NCBI RefSeq assembly: GCF_001687365.1
Contig: NZ_LGLV01000021.1
Location: forward strand, 1-64,000
Length of the DNA: 64,000 bases
Origin: Pararhizobium polonicum
GTDB lineage: Bacteria > Pseudomonadota > Alphaproteobacteria > Rhizobiales > Rhizobiaceae
Direction: 5' to 3'
Positions 42,127 to 51,153 of this stretch are shown in pieces. Every line of letters begins with the position of its first letter. The first letter of the stretch is position 1. The position numbers and the translations under genes were made by a program. The notes beneath the pieces were generated by a model. The model was not told where the DNA came from. It ran no database searches and was given only the letters and a program-made list of their open reading frames with translations.

Positions 42127-43188
42127 CTACGCGTCGATGTCGCGGATGGAATCGAGCGGGCCGTTCAGGGCCGTTCGCGGATGCACCAGCTCGGGCTGGA
42201 TCAGGTGGATTTTGACGGCGGGGCGGCTTTCCTCGATGAGCTCGAAGGCCTTGGCAAGCATGCTCTCGGTGTCCTGCCGGATCATGATGACCGGGAAGGG
42301 CAGGAATGATCCGAAGGGATCATAGTCGTAGCAGCCGACGACGATATCGGTGAAGGCTTCGTGTGGATGCTGGGCCATGAAGCGGAGCAGACCCTCGAAA
42401 TTGATCGACGAGTTGATGAAGAGGCCGCGCGGTAGTTTTCCTTCCCGCGCATAGAAGGCCTCGAAGGCCTTTTGCGTCATGTTCGGCGAATAGCCGGTCG
42501 GCTGGATGCTGCCATCGGTATCCCTGCCGAGCAGCTCGGACTTGATATCGCGAAAGCCCCTGATGCGTTCGCGGCTGGCATGGTCGTTGCGGCCGCCGAA
42601 CAGGAACAGCTCTTCCGGCAATAGCGGATCGGCGGCGCCGAAACGCTGGATGATCGCTTGCGTCAGCATCCGGGCGCCCTGATAGTTGTCGCTGATGACC
42701 GATGGCGCCTTTGTCCCCGGCAGGTCGATATTGATGTGGCGGATGCCGGCTGCCTCGCACAGGGCGTGGACGCTGTCGGGATCGGTTGCGCCGGCGATGA
42801 ACAGCTCGTCGATCGAATAGGAAATCAGCGTTTCGACCGTCGCAAGCTCTTCCTGCGGATCGCGGCAGGCACTGACGACCACCGGGCACTTGCCATGGCT
42901 GCGCACCTGCGCTTCGAAGGTCTGCGCCATGGAGGAGAAATAGCGGTTGTCGTGAACGGGCAGCAGCAGGCCGACGAGGCCGGAGCGGGAGCTGCGCAAA
43001 CCGCGTGCCTGCAGGTTTGCCGTATACTGGTGCTGCTCGGCAAGGCTCCGGATGAGCTCGGCGGTGCTTTCCTTGATCCGCCGCTTGCGCCATGTGCCGT
43101 TCAGCACGGCGCTGACGGTCGAGGCGGAACAGCCGGACAGGACCGAAAGATCGTAGATCGTCGCCTTCTTCTTGCCCTGCTGCTTCAT
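42127..43188 (-). CDS. LacI-family regulator
   Basis: A 353-residue regulator. TIYDLSVLSGCSASTVSAVLN is the HTH at about residues 9-29, with hinge segment YTANLQARGLRSSRSG, then a sugar-binding-protein-like effector domain. The ATG at 43188 is favoured over 43200 because GGAGG lies just upstream of it. It diverges from the transporter operon starting at 43426; near-perfect CG-centred palindrome and repeat in between are its likely operators. The inducer is presumably the sugar or its kinase product. Confidence 0.9.
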   Translation of the reverse strand: MKQQGKKKATIYDLSVLSGCSASTVSAVLNGTWRKRRIKESTAELIRSLAEQHQYTANLQARGLRSSRSGLVGLLLPVHDNRYFSSMAQTFEAQVRSHGKCPVVVSACRDPQEELATVETLISYSIDELFIAGATDPDSVHALCEAAGIRHINIDLPGTKAPSVISDNYQGARMLTQAIIQRFGAADPLLPEELFLFGGRNDHASRERIRGFRDIKSELLGRDTDGSIQPTGYSPNMTQKAFEAFYAREGKLPRGLFINSSINFEGLLRFMAQHPHEAFTDIVVGCYDYDPFGSFLPFPVIMIRQDTESMLAKAFELIEESRPAVKIHLIQPELVHPRTALNGPLDSIRDIDA

Positions 43189-43257
43189 GCCGTCCTCCAT
43201 CTATTTTGTTTAGTGCCAGTTCCCTCTTGACGAAAGCTTAAATCCAAAACATATTGA

Positions 43258-43298
43258 TTGCACCATCGATTGTGCAAAAAGAAATATCGATTGTGCAA
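43258..43298. promoter_or_regulatory. LacI-type operator pair
   Basis: 43258-43277 is a 20-bp near-perfect palindrome (TTGCAC, one mismatch, ATCGAT, one mismatch, GTGCAA), with the central CG usual for LacI/GalR operators. A second copy of its right half (ATCGATTGTGCAA) occurs at 43286-43298, 21 bp (two helical turns) after the first copy at 43265-43277. It lies in the 237-bp gap between the LacI gene and the binding-protein gene, so it likely controls both. Confidence 0.7.
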
Positions 43299-43425
43299 TC
43301 GGGGTCCGCTTGAGGAGGCGGTCAACTGGAGGATGCGATTTCCCGCGTCGAACTGAACCGACAGGACCGCCTACCGGGCGGCCCGGGGTGTTTCCTGCGC
43401 GGAAACGTTTGGAGGAGGAAGAAAC

Positions 43426-44403
43426 ATGAAAAAGTTTATGATCGCAGCGCTGGCTGCGTCGCTGTCGCTTGGCGTTTCGTTTACGGCGATGGCTGCCGAC
43501 AAGATCGGTGTCGTCGTCAAGATCGGCGGTATCCCGTGGTTCAATGCCATGGATGCCGGGATCAAGGAGCAGGGCGCCAAGCTCGGTCTCGATGCCTTCA
43601 TGGTCGGCCCGACCAGCGCCGATCCGGCGCTTCAGGTGCGCGCCATCGAGGACCTGATCGCGCAAGGGGTCAAGGTCATCGGTGTCGTGCCCAACGATGC
43701 CAAGGTGCTTGAGCCGGTGCTGGCCAAGGCCAAGGCCGCGGGCATCTTCGTCATCACCCATGAATCGCCGAGCCAGAAGGGCGCCGACTGGAATTTCGAG
43801 CTGGCCTCTTCGACCGGCTTCGGCGAAGCCCATGGCAAGCTGCTGGCGGAGAAAATGGGCGGCAAGGGCGAATATGCCGTGTTCGTCGGCTCGCTCACCG
43901 TTCCCCTGCACAACGCCTGGGCCGATGCGGCGATCGCCTATATCAAGGCCAACTATCCCGACATGACGCTGGTCGGCGAACGCTATGGCGTGGCCGAAGA
44001 TGTCGACAAGAGCCGCTCGACCGCGCTCGATCTGATCTCGGCGCATCCGGGGATCAAGGGCTTTCTTGCTTTCGGCAGCCAGGGGCCGATCGGTGCCGGA
44101 CGCGCGGTGGAAGAACGCCGCAAGACCGGCGAGATCTTCGTGCTCGGTCCTTTCTCGCCCGGACAGGGCCAGAAGCTGATCAAGTCCGGCGCGATTTCCG
44201 GCGGCTTCATGTGGAATCCGAAACAGTCCGGCGAAGTTTTCGTCACCCTGGCCGATCGGCTGATCAAGGGTGAGAGCGTCAAGGACGGCGACGATATTCC
44301 CGGTCTCGGCGTGATCAAGCCTGTCGGCAACGACATCATCGTCGATCAGTTGCTGCCGATCAACAAGGACACGGTGGACGAGCTTGCGGCCATGGGCCTG
44401 TAA
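43426..44403 (+). CDS. ABC sugar-binding protein (CUT2, LsrB/RhaS-like)
   Basis: A 325-residue periplasmic protein with a Sec signal (MKKFMIAALAASLSLGVSFTAMAA, cut after about 23). KIGGIPWFNAMDAGIKEQGAKLG, VGPTSADPALQVRAIEDLIAQG and ITHESPSQKG follow the ribose-type fold; overall layout resembles LsrB and RhaS. The residue equivalents of the AI-2 site look different (Glu in THES where LsrB has Asp, and no Asp-Gln pair), so an autoinducer role is not supported. It provides specificity for the transporter encoded downstream. Confidence 0.92.
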   Translation: MKKFMIAALAASLSLGVSFTAMAADKIGVVVKIGGIPWFNAMDAGIKEQGAKLGLDAFMVGPTSADPALQVRAIEDLIAQGVKVIGVVPNDAKVLEPVLAKAKAAGIFVITHESPSQKGADWNFELASSTGFGEAHGKLLAEKMGGKGEYAVFVGSLTVPLHNAWADAAIAYIKANYPDMTLVGERYGVAEDVDKSRSTALDLISAHPGIKGFLAFGSQGPIGAGRAVEERRKTGEIFVLGPFSPGQGQKLIKSGAISGGFMWNPKQSGEVFVTLADRLIKGESVKDGDDIPGLGVIKPVGNDIIVDQLLPINKDTVDELAAMGL

Positions 44404-44423
44404 GCGTCCGCCGAACGCGTTCT

Positions 44424-44469
44424 CCCGGGGCTGCTGGGCTGGTTTCGGCCGGCTCGGCGGTGCCCCGGG
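44424..44469. other. stem-loop after the binding-protein gene
   Basis: CCCGGGGC (44424-44431) and GCCCCGGG (44462-44469) are exact reverse complements with a 30-nt intervening sequence that is itself GC-rich. It sits in the 100-bp gap before the ATPase gene, where it may limit downstream expression. Confidence 0.5.
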
Positions 44470-44503
44470 ATTTCCATAGACGAGCTTTTCACAGGTTGGT
44501 GCG

Positions 44504-46018
44504 ATGACTGGACGTGCGAGCGTGGACAGCGGCCGAAAGCCGCTTCTGTCCCTGCGCAACATCAATATGACCTTCGGCGGCGTCAGGGCGCTGAAGGATG
44601 TCGGCTTCGACGTCCTGCCCGGCGAGGTGCATTGCCTGGCCGGTGAAAACGGTTCCGGCAAGAGCACGCTGATCAAGATCATCACCGGCGTCTACCGCCC
44701 GCAGGACGGCGCGGTCATCGAATTCGACGGACAGACCTATTCGCATATGTCGCCGGTCACCGCCCAGAATGCCGGTATCCAGGTAATCTGGCAGGATCTC
44801 GCCCTGTTTCCGGAAATGACGGTGGCCGAAAACATCGCGTTCCAGACATTGCTCGGCCGCCGGCCGCGTTTCGTCAACTATTCCAGCATGCGCAAGACGG
44901 CGGAAAAGGCGCTGGCGCGGCTCGGCGTGACGCTCGATGTCGACCGGCCGCTGAAGGATTATCCGATCGCCCAGCGCCAGATCGTGGCGATCGCACGCGC
45001 CCTTGTCGGCGAGGCGAGGCTGGTCTTCATGGATGAGCCGACCGCATCGCTGACGCAATCGGAAACCGACCATCTGCTCGATATCGTGCGCACGCTGTCA
45101 GCCTCCGGCGTCGCCGTGGTGTTCGTCAGCCACCGGCTGGCCGAGGTACTGGAGATTTCGAGCCGGCTGACGGTTCTGCGTGACGGCGCGCTCGTCGGTG
45201 TCTATTCGACCGGGGGCATGACCCAGTCGCGCATCACCGAACTGATGACCGGCAAGACCTTCGACCAGACCATCCGCATCCGCGATGTCAGCGCCAATCC
45301 GGTGGTGCTGGAAGTGGAGGGGCTCAGCCTGCCCGGCCAGTTCGAGGGTATCGCCTTGACCGTGCGGCGCGGCGAGACGTTGGGGATTACCGGGCTCTTG
45401 GGGGCAGGGCGCACCGAACTGGCGCTGTCGCTGTTCGGCATGCTGAAGCCGCGATCCGGCACTGTAAAGCTTGAGGGGAAACCGGTCCGTTTTTCGTCCA
45501 ACCGCGATGCCATTGCCGCCGGTGTCGCCTATCTGTCCGAGGACCGGCTGTCTCTCGGCCTCATCCAGCCGCAGTCGATCGCCGACAATCTGGTGATCGC
45601 GTCGCTCGACCGCATCACCTCCGGCGGGCTGTTGTCCGACAGCCGCAAGCGGGATCTCGTCGCCCAGTGGATCGCCGATCTCGGCGTCAAGATTGGCCAG
45701 CAGGGCGATGCGATCTCTACGCTTTCAGGCGGCAACCAGCAGCGCATCGCCATTGCCAAATGGCTGGCGACCGATCCGAAGCTGCTCATTCTCGATGCGC
45801 CGACCGTTGGTGTCGATGTCGGCGCACGTGCCGGCATCTTCGAGATCGTTGCAAAACTTGCCGACAGCGGCCTTGCGATCATCCTGATCTCCGACGAGGT
45901 GCCGGAAGTCTATTTCAATGCCGACCGCGTGCTGCACATGGCGCAGGGGCGTGTGGTCAATCAGTTCACGCCGGCGGCCTGCTCGCTCGCGGATATCGAG
46001 GCAGCCGTCTATGCGTAA
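44504..46018 (+). CDS. ABC sugar transporter ATPase, RbsA/XylG-like (two ATPase domains)
   Basis: A 504-residue CUT2 ATPase. Domain 1 (about 12-245): Walker A AGENGSGKST, Walker B LVFMDEPTAS. Its signature LKDYPIAQRQIVAIARAL replaces LSGGQ, as is frequent in the first half. Domain 2 (about 260-500) lacks a canonical Walker A (GLLGAGRTEL) but has LSGGNQQR and a Walker-B-like LLILDAPTVGVD. This asymmetry is normal for the family. It overlaps the following permease by 8 bp. Confidence 0.92.
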   Translation: MTGRASVDSGRKPLLSLRNINMTFGGVRALKDVGFDVLPGEVHCLAGENGSGKSTLIKIITGVYRPQDGAVIEFDGQTYSHMSPVTAQNAGIQVIWQDLALFPEMTVAENIAFQTLLGRRPRFVNYSSMRKTAEKALARLGVTLDVDRPLKDYPIAQRQIVAIARALVGEARLVFMDEPTASLTQSETDHLLDIVRTLSASGVAVVFVSHRLAEVLEISSRLTVLRDGALVGVYSTGGMTQSRITELMTGKTFDQTIRIRDVSANPVVLEVEGLSLPGQFEGIALTVRRGETLGITGLLGAGRTELALSLFGMLKPRSGTVKLEGKPVRFSSNRDAIAAGVAYLSEDRLSLGLIQPQSIADNLVIASLDRITSGGLLSDSRKRDLVAQWIADLGVKIGQQGDAISTLSGGNQQRIAIAKWLATDPKLLILDAPTVGVDVGARAGIFEIVAKLADSGLAIILISDEVPEVYFNADRVLHMAQGRVVNQFTPAACSLADIEAAVYA

Positions 46019-47012
46019 GGTCGTTCAATCCCACGCGACAGAATTTGCGCTGCTCGCGGTCATCGCGGTCATCAGCCTATTCCTGTCGATCGCCACCGAC
46101 CGGTTCTTTTCGCTCGGCAATGCGTTCGATCTGCTCAACACCAGCTCCGTCAACATCATCTTCGCCGTTGGCCTGCTGGTGGTGCTGATTGCCGGCGGCA
46201 TCGATATCTCGTTCGCAGTCGCCGCTTCGGTCGTCCAATACGTTGCTGCGATCCTGCTGGGGTGGATGAGCGGCGGCGGGTGGATCAGCGGATTGCTGAT
46301 CGCCGGTACGCTCGGCATCCTGCTCGGTGCCGTCAACGCCTTCCTGATCCACCGGTTCCGGATCATCTCGATTGTTGCGACCATCGCCACCTTCAACATC
46401 TATTTCGGCCTCTTGATGTTCTTCACCCGCGGCGTGTCGATCTACAATCTGCCGGACTGGCTGACCTCGCGCGTCGTGCTGTTCGAGCATGAAATGGCCG
46501 ATGGCAGCTGGATCGAGATCACCCTGCCGGTGCTGGTGATGCTCATCTGCGTGGTCGCCACCTGGGTCTTCATCACCCGCACGACGACGGGGCGGCAGCT
46601 CTATGCCTTTGGCGACAATCCGGAAGGGGCGCGGCGTTTCGGCATCAATATCGGCGCCATGCAGTTCATTGCCTTCGGCTGGCTCGGCATGATGGCCGGG
46701 ATCGGTGGCCTGGTGCAGGCGCATTATGCGCAGGAAGTCGTCCCCAATGCGCTCTACGGCCGCGAACTGGATGTGCTGGCCGCCGTGGTGCTGGGCGGCG
46801 CGCGGCTTGGCGGCGGCAAGGGATCGGTGCTCGGCTGCGTGCTTGGCGTGCTGTTGATCTCGATCACCCAGAACGGGCTCAATCTGGCGGGTGTCTCGCC
46901 CTATGCCTTCAAGATGATCGTCGGCGCCATCATTCTCGTCGCCATCACGCTGTCCAACACCAGCATCGAAAAGCTGCTGCCGTTCATGCGCCAGGAGGAG
47001 GGCCGCCAATGA
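46011..47012 (+). CDS. ABC sugar permease (RbsC family), first of a pair
   Basis: A 333-residue membrane protein with about ten predicted helices. VNIIFAVGLLVVLIAGGIDISFAV is the CUT2 permease hallmark (G-G-I-D-x-S), and RFGINIGAMQFIAFGWLGMMAGIGG and VLGGARLGGGKGSVLGCVLG are later family segments. The start at 46011 lies inside the end of the ATPase gene; the frame further upstream is a shadow. It pairs with the next permease, as in LsrC/LsrD. Confidence 0.9.
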   Translation: MRKVVQSHATEFALLAVIAVISLFLSIATDRFFSLGNAFDLLNTSSVNIIFAVGLLVVLIAGGIDISFAVAASVVQYVAAILLGWMSGGGWISGLLIAGTLGILLGAVNAFLIHRFRIISIVATIATFNIYFGLLMFFTRGVSIYNLPDWLTSRVVLFEHEMADGSWIEITLPVLVMLICVVATWVFITRTTTGRQLYAFGDNPEGARRFGINIGAMQFIAFGWLGMMAGIGGLVQAHYAQEVVPNALYGRELDVLAAVVLGGARLGGGKGSVLGCVLGVLLISITQNGLNLAGVSPYAFKMIVGAIILVAITLSNTSIEKLLPFMRQEEGRQ

Positions 47013-48004
47013 CCGCAATCCTCAATCGTATCAAGACGGCGCTCGGACCCGATATGGCCGGACCGGGATTTGCGCTGATCGCCGTGCTGATCGTTTTCAG
47101 CCTCGCATCGCCGCAATTTCTCAGCCGCGCCACCTTCGGCTCGGTTGCCTTCCAGCTGCCGGAACTGGGGCTTCTGACCCTTGCCATGCTGTTGCCGGTG
47201 CTGACCGGGGGGCTCAACCTTGCCATCACCTTCACCGCCAATATCGCCGGGCTGACCACGGCCTGGGTGCTGCAGCAGCATGGCGGCGCGGATGCGGGGC
47301 CTTTCGCCTTTTTTCTTGGCGCTCTGCTCGGCATCGGCGTTGGCGCGCTCAGCGGCGTGGTGATGGGACTGGTGATTGCCTATACACGCGCCCATCCGAT
47401 CCTTGTCTCTCTATCGATGATGATCTTCCTGCGCGGGCTCGGCGAATTCCTGACGCGCGGTGGCGATGTCTCGGGCTTCCCGGCTTTTCTTCAGCCGCTC
47501 GGCCACGGCAGCATTCTCGGCTTTCCGGTACCGCTGATGGTCCTCATCGGCTGCGTGCTGATCTGGCACCTGCTGCTGACCCGGATGAAGCTCGGTTTCA
47601 ACACTTATATGATCGGCTCGAACATCGAGGCGGCGCGCTATTCCGGCGTCAACACGCGCAAGACCCTGGTGCTGGTCTATACGCTGTCGGGCGCGATGTG
47701 CGCGATCGCCGGCATCATCATGCTGGCCCGGTTCAATTCGGTGCGCGTCGGCCATGGGGAATCCTACCTGCTGATCACCGTGCTCGCCTGCTTTCTCGGC
47801 GGCGTCAATCCGTTCGGCGGTTTCGGCCGGGTCATTCCCGTCTTCGTCGCGCTGGTCGTTCTGCAGCTTCTGGCGTCCGGGCTCAACCTGATGGGGGCCA
47901 ACCAGCATCTGGCGACGGCCGTCTGGGGCATTCTGCTCATTACCGTGATGATCCTGCGCTTTGCCGCGGGCCAGTTCACATTTCTCAAACGAAAAAAAGG
48001 ATAA
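47009..48004 (+). CDS. ABC sugar permease (RbsC family), second of a pair
   Basis: A 331-residue permease: LLTLAMLLPVLTGGLNLAITF stands where the partner has the GGIDIS motif, a usual feature of the second subunit; AARYSGVNTRKTLVLVYTLSGAMCAIAG and FLGGVNPFGGFGR follow. It overlaps the first permease by 4 bp and is separated from the epimerase by 4 bp. The basic end FLKRKKG is cytoplasmic. Confidence 0.9.
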   Translation: MTAILNRIKTALGPDMAGPGFALIAVLIVFSLASPQFLSRATFGSVAFQLPELGLLTLAMLLPVLTGGLNLAITFTANIAGLTTAWVLQQHGGADAGPFAFFLGALLGIGVGALSGVVMGLVIAYTRAHPILVSLSMMIFLRGLGEFLTRGGDVSGFPAFLQPLGHGSILGFPVPLMVLIGCVLIWHLLLTRMKLGFNTYMIGSNIEAARYSGVNTRKTLVLVYTLSGAMCAIAGIIMLARFNSVRVGHGESYLLITVLACFLGGVNPFGGFGRVIPVFVALVVLQLLASGLNLMGANQHLATAVWGILLITVMILRFAAGQFTFLKRKKG

Positions 48005-48008
48005 GGCT

Positions 48009-48857
48009 ATGCAGGGTTTTGGTGTTCATACCAGCATGTGGACCATGAACTGGGACCGCGAAGGGGCGGAAAAGGCGATTGCCGCCGCCGTCAAATACGA
48101 GATGGATTTCATCGAGATCGCGCTTTTGAACGCGCCGGCGGTGGATGCGGAGCATAGCCGCAAGCTTCTCGAGAAACACAAGCTGCGCTCTGTCTGCTCG
48201 CTCGGACTGCCGGAGCATGCCTGGGCCTCGGTGCATCCAGAAAAGGCCGTCGACTATCTGAAGGTCGCCATCGACAAGACGGCGGACATGGGGGGTGAGG
48301 CCCTGTCCGGGGTGATCTTCGGCGGCATCGGCGAACGCACCGGCGTTCCGCCGAGCGAGAAGGAATATGACAATATCGCCCGGGCCCTGCAGGCGGCGTC
48401 GAAACACGCAAGGACGCGCGGCATCCAGCTGGGTATCGAGGCGGTCAATCGTTACGAGACCCATCTGATCAATACGGCCGCCCAAGCGGTTAATCTGATC
48501 GAGCGCGTCGGTGCCGACAATGTCTTCGTGCACCTCGACACCTATCACATGAACATCGAGGAAAAGGGTGCCGCCAACGGCATTCTCGAGGCGCGCGAGC
48601 ATCTGAAATATATCCATCTGTCCGAAAGCGACCGGGGCACGCCGGGCTACGGCAATATTCCGTGGGACGCAATCTACGCGGCGCTGGCGGCGATCGGCTT
48701 CAAGGGCGGCCTTGCCATGGAAAGCTTCATCAACATGCCACCGGAGGTGGCCTATGGGCTCGCCGTCTGGCGTCCGGTGGCCAGGGACGAGGCGGAAGTG
48801 ATGGGCAACGGCCTGCCGTTCCTGCGCAACAAGGCGCGGCAATACGGTTTGATCTGA
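48009..48857 (+). CDS. ketose 3-epimerase-like TIM-barrel protein (AP_endonuc_2 family)
   Basis: A 282-residue xylose-isomerase-like TIM barrel. EAVNRYETHLINTAAQAVNL, VFVHLDTYHMNIEE and HLSESDRGTPGYGNIPW correspond closely in order to D-psicose/D-tagatose 3-epimerases, including the metal-binding Glu, Asp and His. MESF near the end holds the second catalytic Glu. The ATG at 48009 follows AAGG; the longer frame overlaps the permease. It likely epimerises the imported or intermediate ketose before the kinase and aldolase act. Substrate unknown. Confidence 0.88.
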   Translation: MQGFGVHTSMWTMNWDREGAEKAIAAAVKYEMDFIEIALLNAPAVDAEHSRKLLEKHKLRSVCSLGLPEHAWASVHPEKAVDYLKVAIDKTADMGGEALSGVIFGGIGERTGVPPSEKEYDNIARALQAASKHARTRGIQLGIEAVNRYETHLINTAAQAVNLIERVGADNVFVHLDTYHMNIEEKGAANGILEAREHLKYIHLSESDRGTPGYGNIPWDAIYAALAAIGFKGGLAMESFINMPPEVAYGLAVWRPVARDEAEVMGNGLPFLRNKARQYGLI

Positions 48858-48864
48858 CGATCAG

Positions 48865-48892
48865 GGCTGTTCCCGCATCGGTGGGAACAGCC
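48865..48892. other. perfect stem-loop between epimerase and kinase genes
   Basis: GGCTGTTCCC (48865-48874) and GGGAACAGCC (48883-48892) form a 10-bp perfect stem with an 8-nt loop in the 65-bp gap. There is no T-run. It may separate transcript levels of the transport and kinase parts. Confidence 0.55.
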
Positions 48893-48922
48893 GCACATGC
48901 GGGTTGGATTCGGGATGCGGAC

Positions 48923-50410
48923 ATGACGGAAGGGCACGGGAGAGATCGAGCGGACGGTGGGCAGCCTGCGACCGTCGCCGTTCTCGATGTCGGCAAGACC
49001 AATGTGAAGCTCAACGCCGTCACGGCGGCCGGGACCATTCTCGAAACTTTGTCCGTTCCCAATCCGGTGTTGCGGCAGGGGCCGTGGCGGCATCATGACC
49101 TGAATGCGCTGAGCGGCTGGGTGTTTGACACGCTTGCCGGACTTTGCAGACGCCATCCGCTATCGACGTTCGTGTCGTCCGGCCACGGCTCCGGCGGCGT
49201 GCTGGTCGGCCCCGATCCCGACGATGGTGATGGAACTGCCCTGCCGATGATCGATTACGAGCAGGCTTTGCCGGAAGATATCCGCACTCGCTACCTGCCG
49301 CTGTCCGGCTCCTTCCTCGATCGCGGCAGCGCCATGATGCATGGCGCCACCCATCACGCGCGGCAGATGTTCTGGATGCAGCAGGCGGCACCTGAAGCAT
49401 TTTCGAGGGCGCGCTGGTTTCTCGGCGTTCCGCAATATTGGGCCTGGCGGCTGTCGGGTGTGGCGGTTTCGGAGGCAACCGTTCTGGGGGCGCAGTCGCA
49501 TCTGTGGAATGTCGCGGAGAAACGCTGGTCGCCGATCGTCGGCGCGCAGGGCTGGGAAAACCTGCTGCCGCCTTTCGCCAGGGCGTGGGAGGCAATCGGG
49601 ACCATCCGACCGGTTCTGGCCGAACGCTATGGCCTGCCCGCAGACATGCGGGTGCTGGCCGGCATTCATGACAGCAGCGCCAATTTCTACCGCTATCAGG
49701 CAGCCGGATTTCACGATGCGACGGTGGTCTCCACCGGCACATGGATCGTCGCGCTCAGCGGCAAGACGCCGCTTTCCCGGCTGGACGAACACCGGGGAAT
49801 GTCCTGCAACAGCGATGTGCACGGCCGGCCCGTGGGCGGCGCGCTGACCATGGGCGGACGGGAATTCAGCCATATCATCGGCCGTGACGATGCCCCGCTC
49901 GATACGGACGCAGCGCTCATCAGCCGGATGATTGCGCAGGGCACGATGGCGCTGCCGTCCTTCGGCGATGACGACGGGCTGTTTCCCGGCAGCGCCGGCA
50001 AGGGGCGGATCATCGGCCCCCGGCCGGTGGATGCGACTGAGCGCAAGGCGCTGGCGGTTCTCTATACGGCGCTGCTGACGGTCGAATGTCTTGATGCGCT
50101 GGACAGCCGCGGCCGGGTTATTCTCGACGGCAGTTTCCTGCGCGATCCGCTCTATGCGGCGCTGGTCGCAGCCCTGCGGCCGCAGGGCGATACGGTTGCC
50201 AATCTGGATGCCTATGGCGTTGCAGCCGGTACGGCGCTTCTCGCCAGCCACGGGATCCGGCCGGCCCGCGCGGCGATCGCTTTGGAAAAGCCGCCGGTTT
50301 TTCATCATCCACCGGGCGAGCTTGCCGCCTATGCAGAGCGCTGGAAGGCCGCGGCCAGGCGATCTTCAACGACGCATTTCCATTCACTTCATGAAAGGTC
50401 CATCACATGA
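48923..50410 (+). CDS. FGGY-family carbohydrate kinase
   Basis: A 495-residue sugar kinase. VLDVGKTNVKLNAV is the N-terminal phosphate loop. The middle includes SSGHGSGGVLVG and GVPQYWAWRLSGVAVSEAT, with IHDSSANFYRY and VSTGTWIVALSG (adenosine/phosphate 2), and the end GVAAGTALLASHG. The ATG at 48923 lies 65 bp after the epimerase stop; the frame upstream overlaps that gene. It overlaps the aldolase by 4 bp (ATGA). It should phosphorylate a ketose at C1 for the following class II aldolase, like fuculokinase or rhamnulokinase. Confidence 0.9.
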   Translation: MTEGHGRDRADGGQPATVAVLDVGKTNVKLNAVTAAGTILETLSVPNPVLRQGPWRHHDLNALSGWVFDTLAGLCRRHPLSTFVSSGHGSGGVLVGPDPDDGDGTALPMIDYEQALPEDIRTRYLPLSGSFLDRGSAMMHGATHHARQMFWMQQAAPEAFSRARWFLGVPQYWAWRLSGVAVSEATVLGAQSHLWNVAEKRWSPIVGAQGWENLLPPFARAWEAIGTIRPVLAERYGLPADMRVLAGIHDSSANFYRYQAAGFHDATVVSTGTWIVALSGKTPLSRLDEHRGMSCNSDVHGRPVGGALTMGGREFSHIIGRDDAPLDTDAALISRMIAQGTMALPSFGDDDGLFPGSAGKGRIIGPRPVDATERKALAVLYTALLTVECLDALDSRGRVILDGSFLRDPLYAALVAALRPQGDTVANLDAYGVAAGTALLASHGIRPARAAIALEKPPVFHHPPGELAAYAERWKAAARRSSTTHFHSLHERSIT

Positions 50411-51111
50411 GCGACACTCTGACTGACACTGCGGCGCTGCGCCGCGACATGGTCGATATCTGCCGGCGGATGAATTCGAGCGGCATCAACCAGGGGACGG
50501 CCGGCAATCTGTCGGTGCGCACCGGCAGCGGATTCCTGGTCACGCCATCGTCGCTGCCTTACGACACGATGACGCCGGACGATCTGGTGGAGATGGATTT
50601 CGATGGCACCTATGTGGGCCGCAGGCCGTCGTCGGAATGGCGGTTCCACCGCGATATCCTCAAGAACCGCACGGATATCAATGTCGTGCTGCATTGCCAT
50701 TCAATCTATGCGACGACGCTTGCCTGCCATCACAAGACCATTCCGAGCTTTCACTATATGACCGGCATCGCCGGAGGAACGACGATCCGCTGCGCCGAAT
50801 ATGCCACCTTCGGCACGCAGGCGCTGTCGGACCACGCGCTGGTGGCGCTCAAGGACCGGCTCGCCTGCCTGCTCGGCCAGCATGGCCAGATCTCGCTCGG
50901 CAAGACATTGGAATCGGCGCTGTGGCTGGCGATCGAGATCGAGACCCTGTCGCGCATGTATGTGCAGGCCCTGACGCTGGGCGAGCCGCCGGTGCTGCCC
51001 GACGATGAGATGGCGCGGGTGATCGAGCAGATGCGCAAGATGAGCTATGGCCATGCGCCGGATGCGGAAGGGATCAGCGATGTTGCCCGGCCCAAGGCCG
51101 CCGCGTCCTGA
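50407..51111 (+). CDS. class II aldolase, fuculose-phosphate-aldolase-like
   Basis: A 234-residue zinc aldolase: AGNLSVRTGSGFLVTPSSLPYD, catalytic Glu in SSEWRFHRDI, zinc His pair in LHCHSIYATTLA, and a later GQHGQISLGKTLESALWLAIEIE with the third His. It splits a ketose-1-phosphate into DHAP and an aldehyde. It lies directly behind the kinase, so the operon forms a complete import, epimerise, phosphorylate and split route. The C-terminal 25 residues are extra and basic. Confidence 0.9.
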   Translation: MSDTLTDTAALRRDMVDICRRMNSSGINQGTAGNLSVRTGSGFLVTPSSLPYDTMTPDDLVEMDFDGTYVGRRPSSEWRFHRDILKNRTDINVVLHCHSIYATTLACHHKTIPSFHYMTGIAGGTTIRCAEYATFGTQALSDHALVALKDRLACLLGQHGQISLGKTLESALWLAIEIETLSRMYVQALTLGEPPVLPDDEMARVIEQMRKMSYGHAPDAEGISDVARPKAAAS

Positions 51112-51153
51112 AACGGGCGGCGGATACAGGCCCTTGATGGCCTGCCGGAACGA

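Noticed and set aside
43210..44685. A 491-residue - strand frame opposite the binding-protein gene
   Set aside because: The + strand gene has a signal peptide and sugar-binding motifs; the - frame also crosses the intergenic operators.
43426..51111. AI-2 (Lsr) uptake and processing operon
   Set aside because: The layout resembles lsr, but the binding protein lacks the LsrB ligand residues I recall, and an epimerase and class II aldolase take the place of LsrF/LsrG.
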